Positions 24,505-33,184 of a DNA stretch of 64,000 nt are shown here, one piece after another; positions within the stretch are counted from its first letter, which is position 1, and every line of letters starts with the position of its first letter. The stretch covers positions 116,628 to 180,627 of the forward strand of contig NZ_VTWT01000010.1 in the NCBI RefSeq assembly GCF_008727925.1. The letters are read 5' to 3'. The notes beneath the pieces are model-generated. The model was given only the letters and a program-made list of their open reading frames with translations. It had not been told where the DNA came from and searched no databases. This DNA comes from Adhaeribacter soli (GTDB taxonomy: Bacteria; Bacteroidota; Bacteroidia; Cytophagales; Hymenobacteraceae). The position numbers were made by a program, and so were the translations under genes.

Positions 24505-25251
24505 ATGAAAGTACTTGAAGGAAAAACTGCTTTAATTACCGGCGCCTCCAAAGGAATTGGCCGCGCCATTGCTCAGAAATTTGCCGATATGGGCGCCAAC
24601 GTAGCGTTCACGTATTTATCGAGCGTAGAAAAAGGCCAGGCGCTGGAAAACGAGCTTAGCCAGAACGGCGCCAAAGTAAAAGGTTTCCGTTCCGATGCTT
24701 CCGATTTTAAACAGGCCGAACAATTGGTGGAAGATGTGGTTAAGGAATTCGGAAAGCTGGATATTCTGGTGAACAATGCCGGCATTACCCGCGATGGCCT
24801 GCTTATGCGCATGACCGAAGAAAACTGGGATGCCGTGATCAACACCAACCTGAAATCGGTTTTCAACCTGACCAAAGCCGCTACCAAGCACATGATGCGT
24901 GCCAAAACCGGTTCTATCATCAATATTACTTCCGTAGTAGGCATTAAAGGCAACGCCGGACAGGCTAATTACGCTGCTTCCAAAGCGGGTATTATCGGTT
25001 TCACGAAATCGGTAGCCCTGGAATTAGGCTCAAGAAATATCCGTTCCAACGCCATTGCTCCGGGCTTTATCGAAACCGAAATGACCGGCGAACTGGACGC
25101 AGCCGTAGTGGAAGGCTGGAAACAGGCCATTCCGCTGAAACGGGCCGGCTCCGGCGAAGACATTGCCAATTGCGCCGTATTCCTGGCTTCCGACCAATCA
25201 GCCTACATCACCGGCCAGGTGCTGCAGGTAGACGGCGGCATGTTAACCTAG
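24505..25251 (+). CDS. fabG: 3-oxoacyl-ACP reductase
   Basis: NADPH-dependent reduction of 3-oxoacyl-ACP to 3-hydroxyacyl-ACP in fatty-acid elongation. 248 residues, a classical short-chain dehydrogenase: TGASKGIGRA at 13-22, NNAGITRD, catalytic Ser in INITSVVG, YAASK with Tyr and Lys, and the PGFIETEMT segment typical of FabG. It is separate from the lipid A cluster but supplies the same hydroxyacyl-ACP pool. Confidence 0.96.
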   Translation: MKVLEGKTALITGASKGIGRAIAQKFADMGANVAFTYLSSVEKGQALENELSQNGAKVKGFRSDASDFKQAEQLVEDVVKEFGKLDILVNNAGITRDGLLMRMTEENWDAVINTNLKSVFNLTKAATKHMMRAKTGSIINITSVVGIKGNAGQANYAASKAGIIGFTKSVALELGSRNIRSNAIAPGFIETEMTGELDAAVVEGWKQAIPLKRAGSGEDIANCAVFLASDQSAYITGQVLQVDGGMLT

Positions 25252-25760
25252 TTGTTGGTTGATGGTTGTTAGTTGTTGGTGATGCAATAACTTTTAGGGT
25301 TTTCTGGTTGTATAGAGAGGCTGTGTAGATGCTAAATTAAACCTGAAAAATGCAGCGACCATATACCAATTTAGAAGTTTGGCAAAAATGCCGGGAGTTG
25401 GTAACCGATATTTACCAGTTCTCGGCATTGTTTCCGAAAGAGGAATTATTCGGCTTAACCAGCCAGATAAGAAGAAGTGCAGTTTCTATTCCTTCCAACA
25501 TTGCCGAAGGTTGTGGCAGAAGTACTTCTAAAGATACGGTTCAATTTCTTTTTATTGCCCGAGGTTCGCTGTATGAATTGGAAACCCAGCTTTATATAGC
25601 CTTGGATTTGAAATATTTACCTGAAACCCAGTTTCAAGAGTCAATAGCAAAATTAACAACCTGCAAAAAGATACTGAATGGCTTCATAAATTATTTCCAG
25701 GGACTAACAACCACCAACAAACAACCATAGCTCACCAACAACTAACAACCAACAACTAAC
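25250..25760. repeat. Inverted arms flanking the four-helix-bundle gene
   Basis: Left arm 25251-25282 begins on the last base of the fabG stop; right arm 25732-25760 ends on the base before the next start codon (TTG, 25761). Bases 25263-25282 and 25732-25751 are perfectly complementary over 20 bp, built from GTTGTTGGTT-like units. The right arm has no G on the top strand. Same design as the arms at 4780 and 15776, but here they enclose a gene. Confidence 0.85.
25350..25730 (+). CDS. Four-helix-bundle protein of the 23S rRNA intervening-sequence family
   Basis: 126 residues of the family first found encoded in intervening sequences of spirochaete 23S rRNA genes. Hallmarks: NLEVWQKCRELVTDIYQ, LTSQIRRSAVSIPSNIAEGCGR and FLFIARGSLYELETQLYIA. 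It forms a pentameric helical bundle and probably binds RNA or DNA; its role is unknown. Here it is not in rRNA but lies between inverted arms in the fabG-VWA gap. Start ATG is the only early one. Confidence 0.93.
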   Translation: MQRPYTNLEVWQKCRELVTDIYQFSALFPKEELFGLTSQIRRSAVSIPSNIAEGCGRSTSKDTVQFLFIARGSLYELETQLYIALDLKYLPETQFQESIAKLTTCKKILNGFINYFQGLTTTNKQP

Positions 25761-27842
25761 TTGGAGCAATTCAGAATACTTTTAACGCATTCAGCCTGGT
25801 TGCTGCCGCTGTGCCTGCTGGCAGGCGTTGCATACGCATGGCTGCTGTATTCCAAAAACCCGCCCTGGAGCAAAAAGCTGAATTATTCGCTGGCAGCGTT
25901 GCGGTTTCTGGTAGTCAGTTTTTTATGCTTTCTGTTGCTGGGGCCGGTAGTGCGCTATTTCACCAACACCACCGAAAAACCTACCATCGTTTTTGCTATC
26001 GATAATTCCGAATCCGTTCGCTTGTTTACCGATTCCAGCACCCTCCGGAGTACCCGGCAGGGTTTGGCCGGAATCCGGGAAAAACTGGCCGAAAATGGTA
26101 TCGAAACGGCCGTAAAAACCTTGGATGCCTCGCAGCAAACCGACTTAAATGGTATTCAATTCAACCAGAAAAGTACGAACCTCGACGGCCTGCTCAACAA
26201 CGTGGCCGAAACCTACGAGAACCGGAATTTAGCCGCCGTAGTGTTGCTTTCCGACGGCATTGCAAACCAGGGAAAATCGCCGGCCTATTCCGACTTTCCG
26301 TTCAAACTTTACCCGGTTGCCTTAGGCGATACTGTACCGAAAAGGGACATAAGTTTGCCGGCACTGCAATACAACAAAGTGGCGTTCAGCGGCAATAAAT
26401 TCCCGATCGTGGCCGAAGTTCGCAACGATGGTTTTGGCTCCGCCACGGTAGGCGTAGTTATTAAGGAAAACGGTAAGGTGCTGGAAAGAAAAACCGTAAA
26501 CCTGCAGAAAAACAAACTCACCGAACAGGTAACCTTTACCCTAACCGCAGCCCAGCCCGGCAAAAAACACTACGAAATTGTAGTAGAAAGCCTGCCCGGC
26601 GAATTCACCAAACTCAACAACAGCAAACACGCTTACCTGGAAATTGTAAAAGGAAAGCTGAAGGTGCTGCTGGCTGCCGCCGTACCGCACCCGGATGTGA
26701 AAGCCCTGAAAAGCGCCATCGAAACCGACGAAAACTTTGAGGTGGATCTTTACCTTGCCGGCATTTACCCCCTGAAAAAAGCGGACTACGACATGGCCAT
26801 TCTGCACCAGATCCCGAGCCGTTTACGCGCCGGCGACGAAGTGTTGCAAATGATTAATTCCAAAAAATTACCCGCGCTTTACATTTTAGGCGCACAATCC
26901 GATCTGGCTGAATTCAACAAGCAGCAAACGGCCGTTTTTGTAGCGCCGCGCGGCAACCAGACCGATGAAGTAGTACCGGTGATCAATCCTGGTTTTACCA
27001 AGTTCGGGTTTGCCGAAAATGCTGCCGCAACGTTCCTGAAATTTCCGCCGGTTACCGTACCGTTTGCCGATTTCCGCCTGAGCCCCGCTTCCGAAGTAGT
27101 ATTGCAGCAACAGGTAGGCCGCTTAAAAACCACGAAACCGCTGCTGGCCGTACAAACCGGTGCAGAAAGAACCGTAGGCGTATTGCTGGGCGAAGGAACG
27201 TGGCAATGGCGTTTAAGCGAAGCCTCCGAAACCGAAAAAGCCCCTCATTTTGATAAACTCGTTACCGACCTGGTACAATTGCTGGCCACGAAGGAGAATA
27301 AAAAACGCCTGAATGTTTATCCGGTGCAGGACGAATTCCTGGTTTCGGAAGACGTGCGTTTCCAGAGCGAAGTGTACAATGCCATTTACGAAAAAATCTA
27401 CGGCCAGACCATTAACCTCACCCTTACCGACGAGCAAAAGAAAACCCGCACGTACAATTTTGTGAACGGCGAAAATTTTTCCGGTCTGAACGTAGGAATA
27501 TTACCGGGCGGCGTGTACCGTTACACCGCGTCCACCACCCTGGAAGGCAAACGTGTTCAGGATTCCGGCGAATTTTTGGTGCAGGACCTGGCTCTCGAAA
27601 CCTTAACTTCCCTGGCCAACCACAATTTACTGCACCAGCTGGCCCGCAAAAACGGTAGCAAGCTCTACTACCCTACCCAATTAAATCAACTCGAAAACGA
27701 CCTGCTGAAAGCCGATTTCAAAAACCTGATCTTCACCCAGGAATCCCTGAAAGACCTCATCAACCTGAAATGGCTTTTCTTCGTGATCCTGGCCCTGATT
27801 TCAGCAGAATGGTTTCTGAGGAAATATTATGGCAGCATTTAA
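25761..27842 (+). CDS. Membrane-anchored VWA-like protein
   Basis: 693 residues: two N-terminal membrane spans (about 10-30 and 42-65), a von Willebrand A-like domain (TIVFAIDNSESVRLF, AVVLLSDGIANQG), beta-sandwich and GATase-like regions in the middle, and a C-terminal span (LKWLFFVILALISAEWFLRKYY). The overall plan matches BatA/BatB-related and CARF-free VWA membrane proteins of Bacteroidota. The MIDAS-like motif DNSES is near-canonical. The frame opens with TTG at 25761 immediately after the G-free arm; no ATG lies nearby. Function unknown; probably envelope stress or assembly. Confidence 0.82.
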   Translation: MEQFRILLTHSAWLLPLCLLAGVAYAWLLYSKNPPWSKKLNYSLAALRFLVVSFLCFLLLGPVVRYFTNTTEKPTIVFAIDNSESVRLFTDSSTLRSTRQGLAGIREKLAENGIETAVKTLDASQQTDLNGIQFNQKSTNLDGLLNNVAETYENRNLAAVVLLSDGIANQGKSPAYSDFPFKLYPVALGDTVPKRDISLPALQYNKVAFSGNKFPIVAEVRNDGFGSATVGVVIKENGKVLERKTVNLQKNKLTEQVTFTLTAAQPGKKHYEIVVESLPGEFTKLNNSKHAYLEIVKGKLKVLLAAAVPHPDVKALKSAIETDENFEVDLYLAGIYPLKKADYDMAILHQIPSRLRAGDEVLQMINSKKLPALYILGAQSDLAEFNKQQTAVFVAPRGNQTDEVVPVINPGFTKFGFAENAAATFLKFPPVTVPFADFRLSPASEVVLQQQVGRLKTTKPLLAVQTGAERTVGVLLGEGTWQWRLSEASETEKAPHFDKLVTDLVQLLATKENKKRLNVYPVQDEFLVSEDVRFQSEVYNAIYEKIYGQTINLTLTDEQKKTRTYNFVNGENFSGLNVGILPGGVYRYTASTTLEGKRVQDSGEFLVQDLALETLTSLANHNLLHQLARKNGSKLYYPTQLNQLENDLLKADFKNLIFTQESLKDLINLKWLFFVILALISAEWFLRKYYGSI

Positions 27843-27877
27843 GTTATAATTAGAAATTAGAAATGATTTCCTACTAT

Positions 27878-27901
27878 GCGGTCTGTGTCCCCACAGACCG
27901 C
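27878..27901. repeat. REP hairpin left of the transposase gene
   Basis: Perfect 10-bp stem GCGGTCTGTG / CACAGACCGC with loop TCCC, followed by TTTT, so it could also end the VWA transcript. Core CTGTGTCCCCACAG recurs, inverted, at 28568-28591. Confidence 0.82.
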
Positions 27902-27958
27902 TTTTGAGTTAATACCCGCAAAGCATCCCTTTCAACAACAGAAGTTTACAGCAATTCA

Positions 27959-28513
27959 ATGTCCGAAGAAGCCAGACAGAGAAAGTCGAAAATGGAATTG
28001 AGTCAGGTTTATTTCTGGACTTCCACCATTCTCGATTGGAAACCTTTACTTCTTCACCATACATCCAAGGCAATTATCGTCAACAGCTTGAAACACCTGC
28101 ACGCAAAAGGAAAGATAAGGATTTACGGATTCGTGATCATGCCAAACCACGTGCATCTGCTTTGGGAAATGATAGCCATGAACGGAAAAGAAATGCCCTA
28201 TGCTTCTTTCCAGAAATTTACCGCTCATGAATTTCAGAAAGAACTGAGATCAACCAATCCTTCGCTGCTTTCTGAATTTGAAGTAGACGAACCAGAGAGA
28301 AAGTACCGATTCTGGCAAAGAGATCCACTAGCCTTTCCGGTAAATTCTAAAACCATGGCTGAACAGAAACTTCAATACCTGCACCTGAATCCCTTGCAGG
28401 CGCATTGGAATTTAGCTAAACGTCCAGAAGCATATATGTTCTCCTCGGCCCGGTTTTATGAAAGTATGGATCAGGAATTTAATTTTCTAACCGATTACCG
28501 GGAAAGATTTTAA
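27959..28513 (+). CDS. REP-associated tyrosine transposase (Y1/TnpA-REP family)
   Basis: 184 residues of the single-strand-DNA HUH transposase family that processes REP palindromes. The HUH motif is His64-Val-His66 in MPNHVHLLW; the catalytic Tyr is very probably Tyr140 in KLQYLHLNPLQAHW, the family signature. It lies between two REP hairpins of opposite orientation, the classic REPtron layout. Frame and catalytic residues are intact, so activity is possible. Start ATG at 27959. Confidence 0.94.
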   Translation: MSEEARQRKSKMELSQVYFWTSTILDWKPLLLHHTSKAIIVNSLKHLHAKGKIRIYGFVIMPNHVHLLWEMIAMNGKEMPYASFQKFTAHEFQKELRSTNPSLLSEFEVDEPERKYRFWQRDPLAFPVNSKTMAEQKLQYLHLNPLQAHWNLAKRPEAYMFSSARFYESMDQEFNFLTDYRERF

Positions 28514-28567
28514 TTTGCAGGCTGCAAATAAGTGAATATTGAAGGGTTGAACTGGCAAATCCCGGAA

Positions 28568-28591
28568 GTGGCCTGTGAGGACACAGTCCAC
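28568..28591. repeat. REP hairpin right of the transposase gene
   Basis: GTGG-C-CTGTG, loop AGGA, CACAG-T-CCAC: a 9-bp stem with one mismatch. On the minus strand its core reads CTGTGTCCTCACAG, matching the left hairpin but inverted. Confidence 0.8.
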
Positions 28592-28635
28592 ATAGTTTGA
28601 ATCAAACTGTCATACTGAATTGGTATCCTTTTCAG

Positions 28636-28676
28636 TTCTAAAACTCATAACTCTAAACTTTTAACTCATAACTCTC
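28636..28676 (+). repeat. G-free direct-unit arm before rluE
   Basis: Two copies of an AACTCATAACTCT-type unit fill the 41 bp before the TTG start of rluE. No G occurs from 28636 to the start codon. No matching inverted arm is seen on the other side of the transposase gene. Confidence 0.65.
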
Positions 28677-29249
28677 TTGAATTACCTCATCCTCAACAAG
28701 CCTTTCGAAGTACTCACGCAGTTTACCGATGAGAACGACCGGCTTACCCTGAAGGAATTTGTAAAAGTACCCGGCGTTTACCCAGTCGGGCGCCTCGATT
28801 ACGATTCTGAAGGCCTGGTTTTACTTACCGACGACAAGGAATTGCAGCACCGCCTTTCCGATCCGAAATTTAAAGTAGAGAAAACCTATTGGGCTCAGGT
28901 GGAAGGTATTCCGGACGAAATGGCTTTGGAAAAACTCCGGCGCGGCGTAATCATTAAGAACGTAAAAACCGCTCCTGCCAAAGCCCGTTTACTGGAAGCC
29001 GAACCCGCTGTATGGGAACGCTCCAAACCGATCCGCTTCCGAGCCAACATTCCAACCAACTGGGTAGAGATAAAGATCAGCCAGGGCATGAACCGGCAGG
29101 TGCGTAAAATGACCGCTGCCGTTGGTTTCCCTACGTTGCGCCTGATCCGGGAAGCCATTGGCCCGCTTACGCTTGGCAGTTTGCAGCCCGGAGAAAGCCG
29201 CGAATTAACGGCAGCAGAAATCAGGGCCTTAAAAAACTTACGGCGTTAA
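28677..29249 (+). CDS. rluE: 23S rRNA pseudouridine synthase (RluE type)
   Basis: 190 residues of the RsuA/RluE pseudouridine synthase family, lacking an S4 domain as RluE does. Catalytic Asp41 lies in VGRLDYDSEGLVLLT; KTYWAQVEG, WVEIKISQGMNRQVRKM and LRLIREAIGPL are family segments. RluE modifies U2457 of 23S rRNA in E. coli. The frame begins MNYLILNKPF at a TTG directly after the G-free arm; this is the expected N-terminus. Confidence 0.93.
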   Translation: MNYLILNKPFEVLTQFTDENDRLTLKEFVKVPGVYPVGRLDYDSEGLVLLTDDKELQHRLSDPKFKVEKTYWAQVEGIPDEMALEKLRRGVIIKNVKTAPAKARLLEAEPAVWERSKPIRFRANIPTNWVEIKISQGMNRQVRKMTAAVGFPTLRLIREAIGPLTLGSLQPGESRELTAAEIRALKNLRR

Positions 29250-29350
29250 CGCGGCCGGCTACATTCGCTATCCGGATATTTTTGTGGTTTTCACTTCCAT
29301 TTCAGCCCGATAAATAAGCTTCAGCTACCCAACCAATTAACAATTAGTAC

Positions 29351-29358
29351 TATATTTG
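29351..29358 (+). promoter_or_regulatory. -7 promoter box for the lipoprotein gene
   Basis: TATATTTG fits TAnnTTTG, 34 bp before the ATG at 29393. Confidence 0.5.
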
Positions 29359-29392
29359 TGGTACTGCAAACATTACCGATTAAAACCAGCAC

Positions 29393-30460
29393 ATGCGTTT
29401 ACATACCTTTGCCCTTCGCTGCTTAACCATACTTGGCTTTGGCGCTTTCGCGCTTTCCGGCTGCTCCACCGATCTGGACCCCAATGCCGATTACAAAGAA
29501 ACCATGGTTATTTACAGCCTGCTGAACCCCGGCGAAAAGATCCACTACGTTAAAGTGAACAAGGCATTTCTGAATACGAAAAGCAACGCGGTTACCATTG
29601 CTGCCAGTAACCTCGACTCAACCACTTTCAGGCCGGAAGATCTGACAGTGCGGCTGGAGCGCCTGGGCAAGGACAGTACCGTTTTGAATACCTATACGCT
29701 GGAGCGTTATGTAAGCAAAGGTAAAGATGCGGGCAGCTTTTTCTCCGATAGCACCATTCTTTACCGCACCCTGCCTAACCAGCCTGGTCAGTTAGATGAA
29801 AATTCCATTTACCGGGTAGTGGCACACAGTACCCGGAGCGGTTTATCGGCCAGTGCCGCTACTTCCCTGGTAAAAAGCAACGAACTTTGTATTTTCCGGG
29901 TCAGCATGAAAAATACGATCGGGAGAGATTGCTTCGACACCTTAGATACATACGTAGAATACGAGCCGCATAAAACCAACAATGCCATCGCTTTCAATAC
30001 CCCGTCCAACGGGTACATTTACAGCACCCGGATAGATTTTCCTTATACCGAAACCACTAATGGCGTGTCGCAACAGAAAACCATTACCTGGTACCCGCTT
30101 AACAACGAGTTAAAATCCCCATCCTCTTTAGGCGAAAATGAAATCCGCATCAGGATCGAAAACAACTCTTTCTACAACACCCTGGCAAACCAGATCAATA
30201 CCCAGAACGATAATGGCACCACCAAACGGACTACCGACGGCAAGGTGATCATTACCGTAACGGCCGGTTCGCAATTATTAGCCCTTAACTACCGCGCCAA
30301 TACCTCCTATTCCATTTATTCGCAAACCCGGCCCGAATTCAGCAATGTGAGGAACGGCGCCGGCCTGGTGTCTTCCCGCGCTCAGAAGGTTGTTTATGCC
30401 ACGCTTACAACCGATGCCCTGAAACAATTAAAGAACGATACCCGGTTGAAATTCCAGTAA
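29393..30460 (+). CDS. Outer-membrane-type lipoprotein, possibly DUF4249-like
   Basis: 355 residues with a lipoprotein signal peptide and lipobox ALSGC (Cys at about 24), then a mostly beta sequence (ETMVIYSLLNPGEKIHYVKVNKAF). The repeated beta-strand pattern and the early acidic residues after Cys resemble surface or periplasmic lipoproteins of Bacteroidota; DUF4249 is the nearest family I can suggest, without certainty. It is a single-gene unit with its own promoter box and terminator. Confidence 0.78.
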   Translation: MRLHTFALRCLTILGFGAFALSGCSTDLDPNADYKETMVIYSLLNPGEKIHYVKVNKAFLNTKSNAVTIAASNLDSTTFRPEDLTVRLERLGKDSTVLNTYTLERYVSKGKDAGSFFSDSTILYRTLPNQPGQLDENSIYRVVAHSTRSGLSASAATSLVKSNELCIFRVSMKNTIGRDCFDTLDTYVEYEPHKTNNAIAFNTPSNGYIYSTRIDFPYTETTNGVSQQKTITWYPLNNELKSPSSLGENEIRIRIENNSFYNTLANQINTQNDNGTTKRTTDGKVIITVTAGSQLLALNYRANTSYSIYSQTRPEFSNVRNGAGLVSSRAQKVVYATLTTDALKQLKNDTRLKFQ

Positions 30461-30490
30461 TAACTCCATTTAGATTTTTTTTTACGGAAC

Positions 30491-30527
30491 GCCTTCTGAC
30501 AATCTGTCACGAAGGCATTCTTTTTTT
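30491..30527 (+). terminator. Rho-independent terminator
   Basis: Stem GCCTTC-TGACA / TGTCA-(C)-GAAGGC with a 3-nt loop, one bulged base and a run of T. Confidence 0.82.
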
Positions 30528-30600
30528 CCGGTTGGCACAACGCTTGATAAATGCCTTCCGAACTCTAAATCTTTATTAGCAACTAACTAAATAAAACATA

Positions 30601-32526
30601 ATGGGAAAAATTATTGGCATCGACTTAGGAACTACCAACTCGTGCGTAGCCGTAATGGAAGGCAACGAACCGGTGGTAATTCCGAACAGTGAAGGGCGCC
30701 GGACGACGCCTTCCATTGTTGCGTTCCTCGACAACGGCGAGCGCAAGGTGGGTGATCCGGCCAAACGGCAGGCTATCACCAACCCGAAAAATACCATTGC
30801 ATCCATCAAGCGCTTTATGGGCCACAGCTTTAACGAGGTTAGCTCGGAGCATGTGTCGTACGAGGTAGTGCAGGGTGCAAACAATACCGTACGCGTACAG
30901 ATCGGCGACCGTCAGTACACACCGCAGGAAATTTCGGCCATGGTGCTTCAGAAAATGAAAGCTACCGCCGAAGATTACCTGGGCACCACAATTACCGAAG
31001 CGGTAATTACGGTTCCGGCTTACTTTAACGACGCACAGCGTCAGGCTACGAAAGAAGCCGGTGCGATTGCTGGCCTGGATGTAAAACGGATCATTAACGA
31101 ACCAACGGCTGCTGCTTTGGCTTACGGCCTGGATAAAAAACACAAAGACCAGAAAATTGCGGTATTCGACTTAGGTGGCGGTACTTTCGATATTTCTATT
31201 CTGGAACTTGGTGACGGCGTATTCGAAGTACTTTCTACCAACGGCGATACCCACTTAGGTGGTGACGACTTCGACCAGAAAATTATTAACTGGTTAGCCG
31301 ACGAATTCAAAAACGACGAAGGCATTGACCTGCGTCAGGACCCAATGGCGCTGCAGCGTTTAAAAGAAGCAGCTGAGAAGGCAAAGATCGAGCTTTCTTC
31401 TTCGAACGAAACCGAAATTAACCTGCCATACATCATGCCGGTGAATGGTATTCCGAAACACTTGGTACGCAAACTGACCCGCGCAAAATTCGAGCAATTG
31501 GTGCACGACCTGGTAGACCGCGCGATGGCGCCTTGCAAAAAGGCCTTACAGGATGCAGGTTTATCTACCAACGATATTGACGAAGTAATTCTGGTAGGTG
31601 GTTCAACCCGTATTCCAAGAGTGCAGGAAGAAGTAGAGAAATTCTTCGGCAAAAAACCATCTAAAGGCGTTAACCCGGATGAAGTGGTAGCCGTTGGAGC
31701 TGCTATTCAGGGTGGCGTACTGACCGGTGAGGTTAAAGATGTGCTCCTGCTGGACGTTACCCCGCTTTCTTTGGGTATCGAAACCATGGGCGGCGTAATG
31801 ACGAAGCTGATCGAATCGAACACAACTATTCCTACGAAGAAATCGGAGACCTTCTCTACGGCTTCCGACAACCAGCCTTCCGTGGAAATTCACGTGTTGC
31901 AGGGTGAGCGCCCAATGGCCCGCGATAACCGCACCATCGGTCGTTTCCACTTAGACGGTCTGCCACCGGCACCGCGCGGTATTCCGCAGATCGAGGTTAC
32001 TTTCGACATCGACGCAAACGGTATTCTGCACGTAACGGCAAAAGACAAAGCAACCGGCAAAGAGCAGAAGATCCGCATCGAAGCTTCTTCCGGCTTAAGC
32101 GAGCAGGAAATCGAGCGCATGCGTCAGGAAGCGCAAGCCAACGCGGAATCTGATAAAAAGGCCAAGGAAGAAATTGAGAAGCTGAACGCAGCGGACTCCA
32201 TGATCTTCCAGACCGAAAAACAGCTGAAAGAGTACGGCGACAAACTTTCTGCCGGCAACAAATCGGCCATTGAAAGTGCCTTAACCGAACTCCGCACCGC
32301 ACACGGTTCCAAAGACATTGCCGCGATCGATACCGCCATGGCCAACATCAACAATGCGTGGCAGGCAGCTTCGCAGGAAATGTATGCGGCTTCGCAGGAA
32401 ACCGGCGCCGGCCCGAACCCGAACATGGGTGGCAACACCGGCGGCGCTCCAGGCGGCAACGGTCAGCCAGGCCACGACAACGTAACCGACGTAGACTATG
32501 AAGAAGTAGACGGAGACAAAAAATAA
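30601..32526 (+). CDS. dnaK: Chaperone DnaK (Hsp70)
   Basis: 641 residues, full length. Nucleotide-binding domain from [21 protein letters not shown] with phosphate motifs [10 protein letters not shown] and [12 protein letters not shown]; substrate-binding domain from [20 protein letters not shown]-terminal lid and disordered Gly/Asn-rich tail ending [12 protein letters not shown]. grpE and dnaJ are not adjacent. No CIRCE inverted repeat was found in the 140-bp upstream gap, so HrcA control is not indicated. Confidence 0.98.
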   Translation: MGKIIGIDLGTTNSCVAVMEGNEPVVIPNSEGRRTTPSIVAFLDNGERKVGDPAKRQAITNPKNTIASIKRFMGHSFNEVSSEHVSYEVVQGANNTVRVQIGDRQYTPQEISAMVLQKMKATAEDYLGTTITEAVITVPAYFNDAQRQATKEAGAIAGLDVKRIINEPTAAALAYGLDKKHKDQKIAVFDLGGGTFDISILELGDGVFEVLSTNGDTHLGGDDFDQKIINWLADEFKNDEGIDLRQDPMALQRLKEAAEKAKIELSSSNETEINLPYIMPVNGIPKHLVRKLTRAKFEQLVHDLVDRAMAPCKKALQDAGLSTNDIDEVILVGGSTRIPRVQEEVEKFFGKKPSKGVNPDEVVAVGAAIQGGVLTGEVKDVLLLDVTPLSLGIETMGGVMTKLIESNTTIPTKKSETFSTASDNQPSVEIHVLQGERPMARDNRTIGRFHLDGLPPAPRGIPQIEVTFDIDANGILHVTAKDKATGKEQKIRIEASSGLSEQEIERMRQEAQANAESDKKAKEEIEKLNAADSMIFQTEKQLKEYGDKLSAGNKSAIESALTELRTAHGSKDIAAIDTAMANINNAWQAASQEMYAASQETGAGPNPNMGGNTGGAPGGNGQPGHDNVTDVDYEEVDGDKK

Positions 32527-32544
32527 ACGTTAGCGTTTTAAGCT

Positions 32545-32583
32545 AAAAAAGCCTTTCCGGTTTCCCGGAAAGGCTTTTTTGTT
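32545..32583 (+). terminator. Rho-independent terminator of dnaK
   Basis: A perfect 16-bp stem (32545-32560 with 32565-32580), loop TTTC and T run. Confidence 0.92.
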
Positions 32584-32637
32584 GATTTCAGAAAGGTTGC
32601 TGAGTAATTTTAATTGCTGCTCATTTAGCTAATGCTG

Positions 32638-32829
32638 CTAAGTTAACCGGGCATTTCTCCGGCTCCGGAATAAATGAACAGCCGCCAGAGGAAGGAAAAT
32701 AAAGGAAGCCACTAACGTCCCAATAGTCATCAGCATGTTGGCGCCCTCCCAATGCATGCTTTTAAACAACATGCCATTCAGAACCAGGAAAGCAGTAATT
32801 ACCCCAAGTACGTAAACAATTATTCTCAT
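32638..32829 (-). CDS. Small two-span membrane protein resembling the GldL N-terminus
   Basis: 63 residues with two hydrophobic spans (3-23 and 33-55) and the sequence LFKSMHWEGANMLMTIG between them, like the KxMHWPGA loop of the gliding/type IX motor protein GldL and of related small proteins. It lacks the GldL C-terminal domain and is not near gld genes, so it is a small relative, not GldL itself. Ends with a basic RSRRNAR tail. Confidence 0.7.
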   Translation of the reverse strand: MRIIVYVLGVITAFLVLNGMLFKSMHWEGANMLMTIGTLVASFIFLPLAAVHLFRSRRNARLT

Positions 32830-33184
32830 ATTCTTAAAAGGTTAAGTGGAAAATTGATTTAGGTAAAATTTTACTTCAGTTCCAGAAAATTAAGTCCGCC
32901 TCCAATCCGATAAAGATTAAGTTCTCTCCTCCTTTTAATGAAGCCGGTCTTTATGAAGCGTTAATTTAATATTTCTTTTTTAATATCAAATTGAACAACC
33001 TTAATTATTTGTTATTACCTGCTTTCTGTTTATAAAAGCTTATACCTTAATTTTCATATTGAATGGTTTAGCAAAACCCTCTTAGGGAAACCGGGAAGAC
33101 TTTTTTGTTTTTAGGTGGTTAAACCCCATCCAATAACAATCTTTTTTAATTATTATTGTAACAAAACATTTAATAAAAGCATCT
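32830..33184. other. AT-rich gene-free stretch
   Basis: No gene or strong hairpin seen. A fragment at 33085-33120 (cttagggaaaccgggaagac then T run) resembles the right half of the terminator at 34098, hinting at a decayed duplication. Confidence 0.5.

Noticed and set aside
25731..25760. Simple low-complexity tract before the VWA gene
   Set aside because: It is complementary to the left arm at 25251-25282 over 20 perfect bases, so it was kept as an inverted arm instead.
30461..30600. CIRCE element before dnaK
   Set aside because: No TTAGCACTC-N9-GAGTGCTAA palindrome is present.
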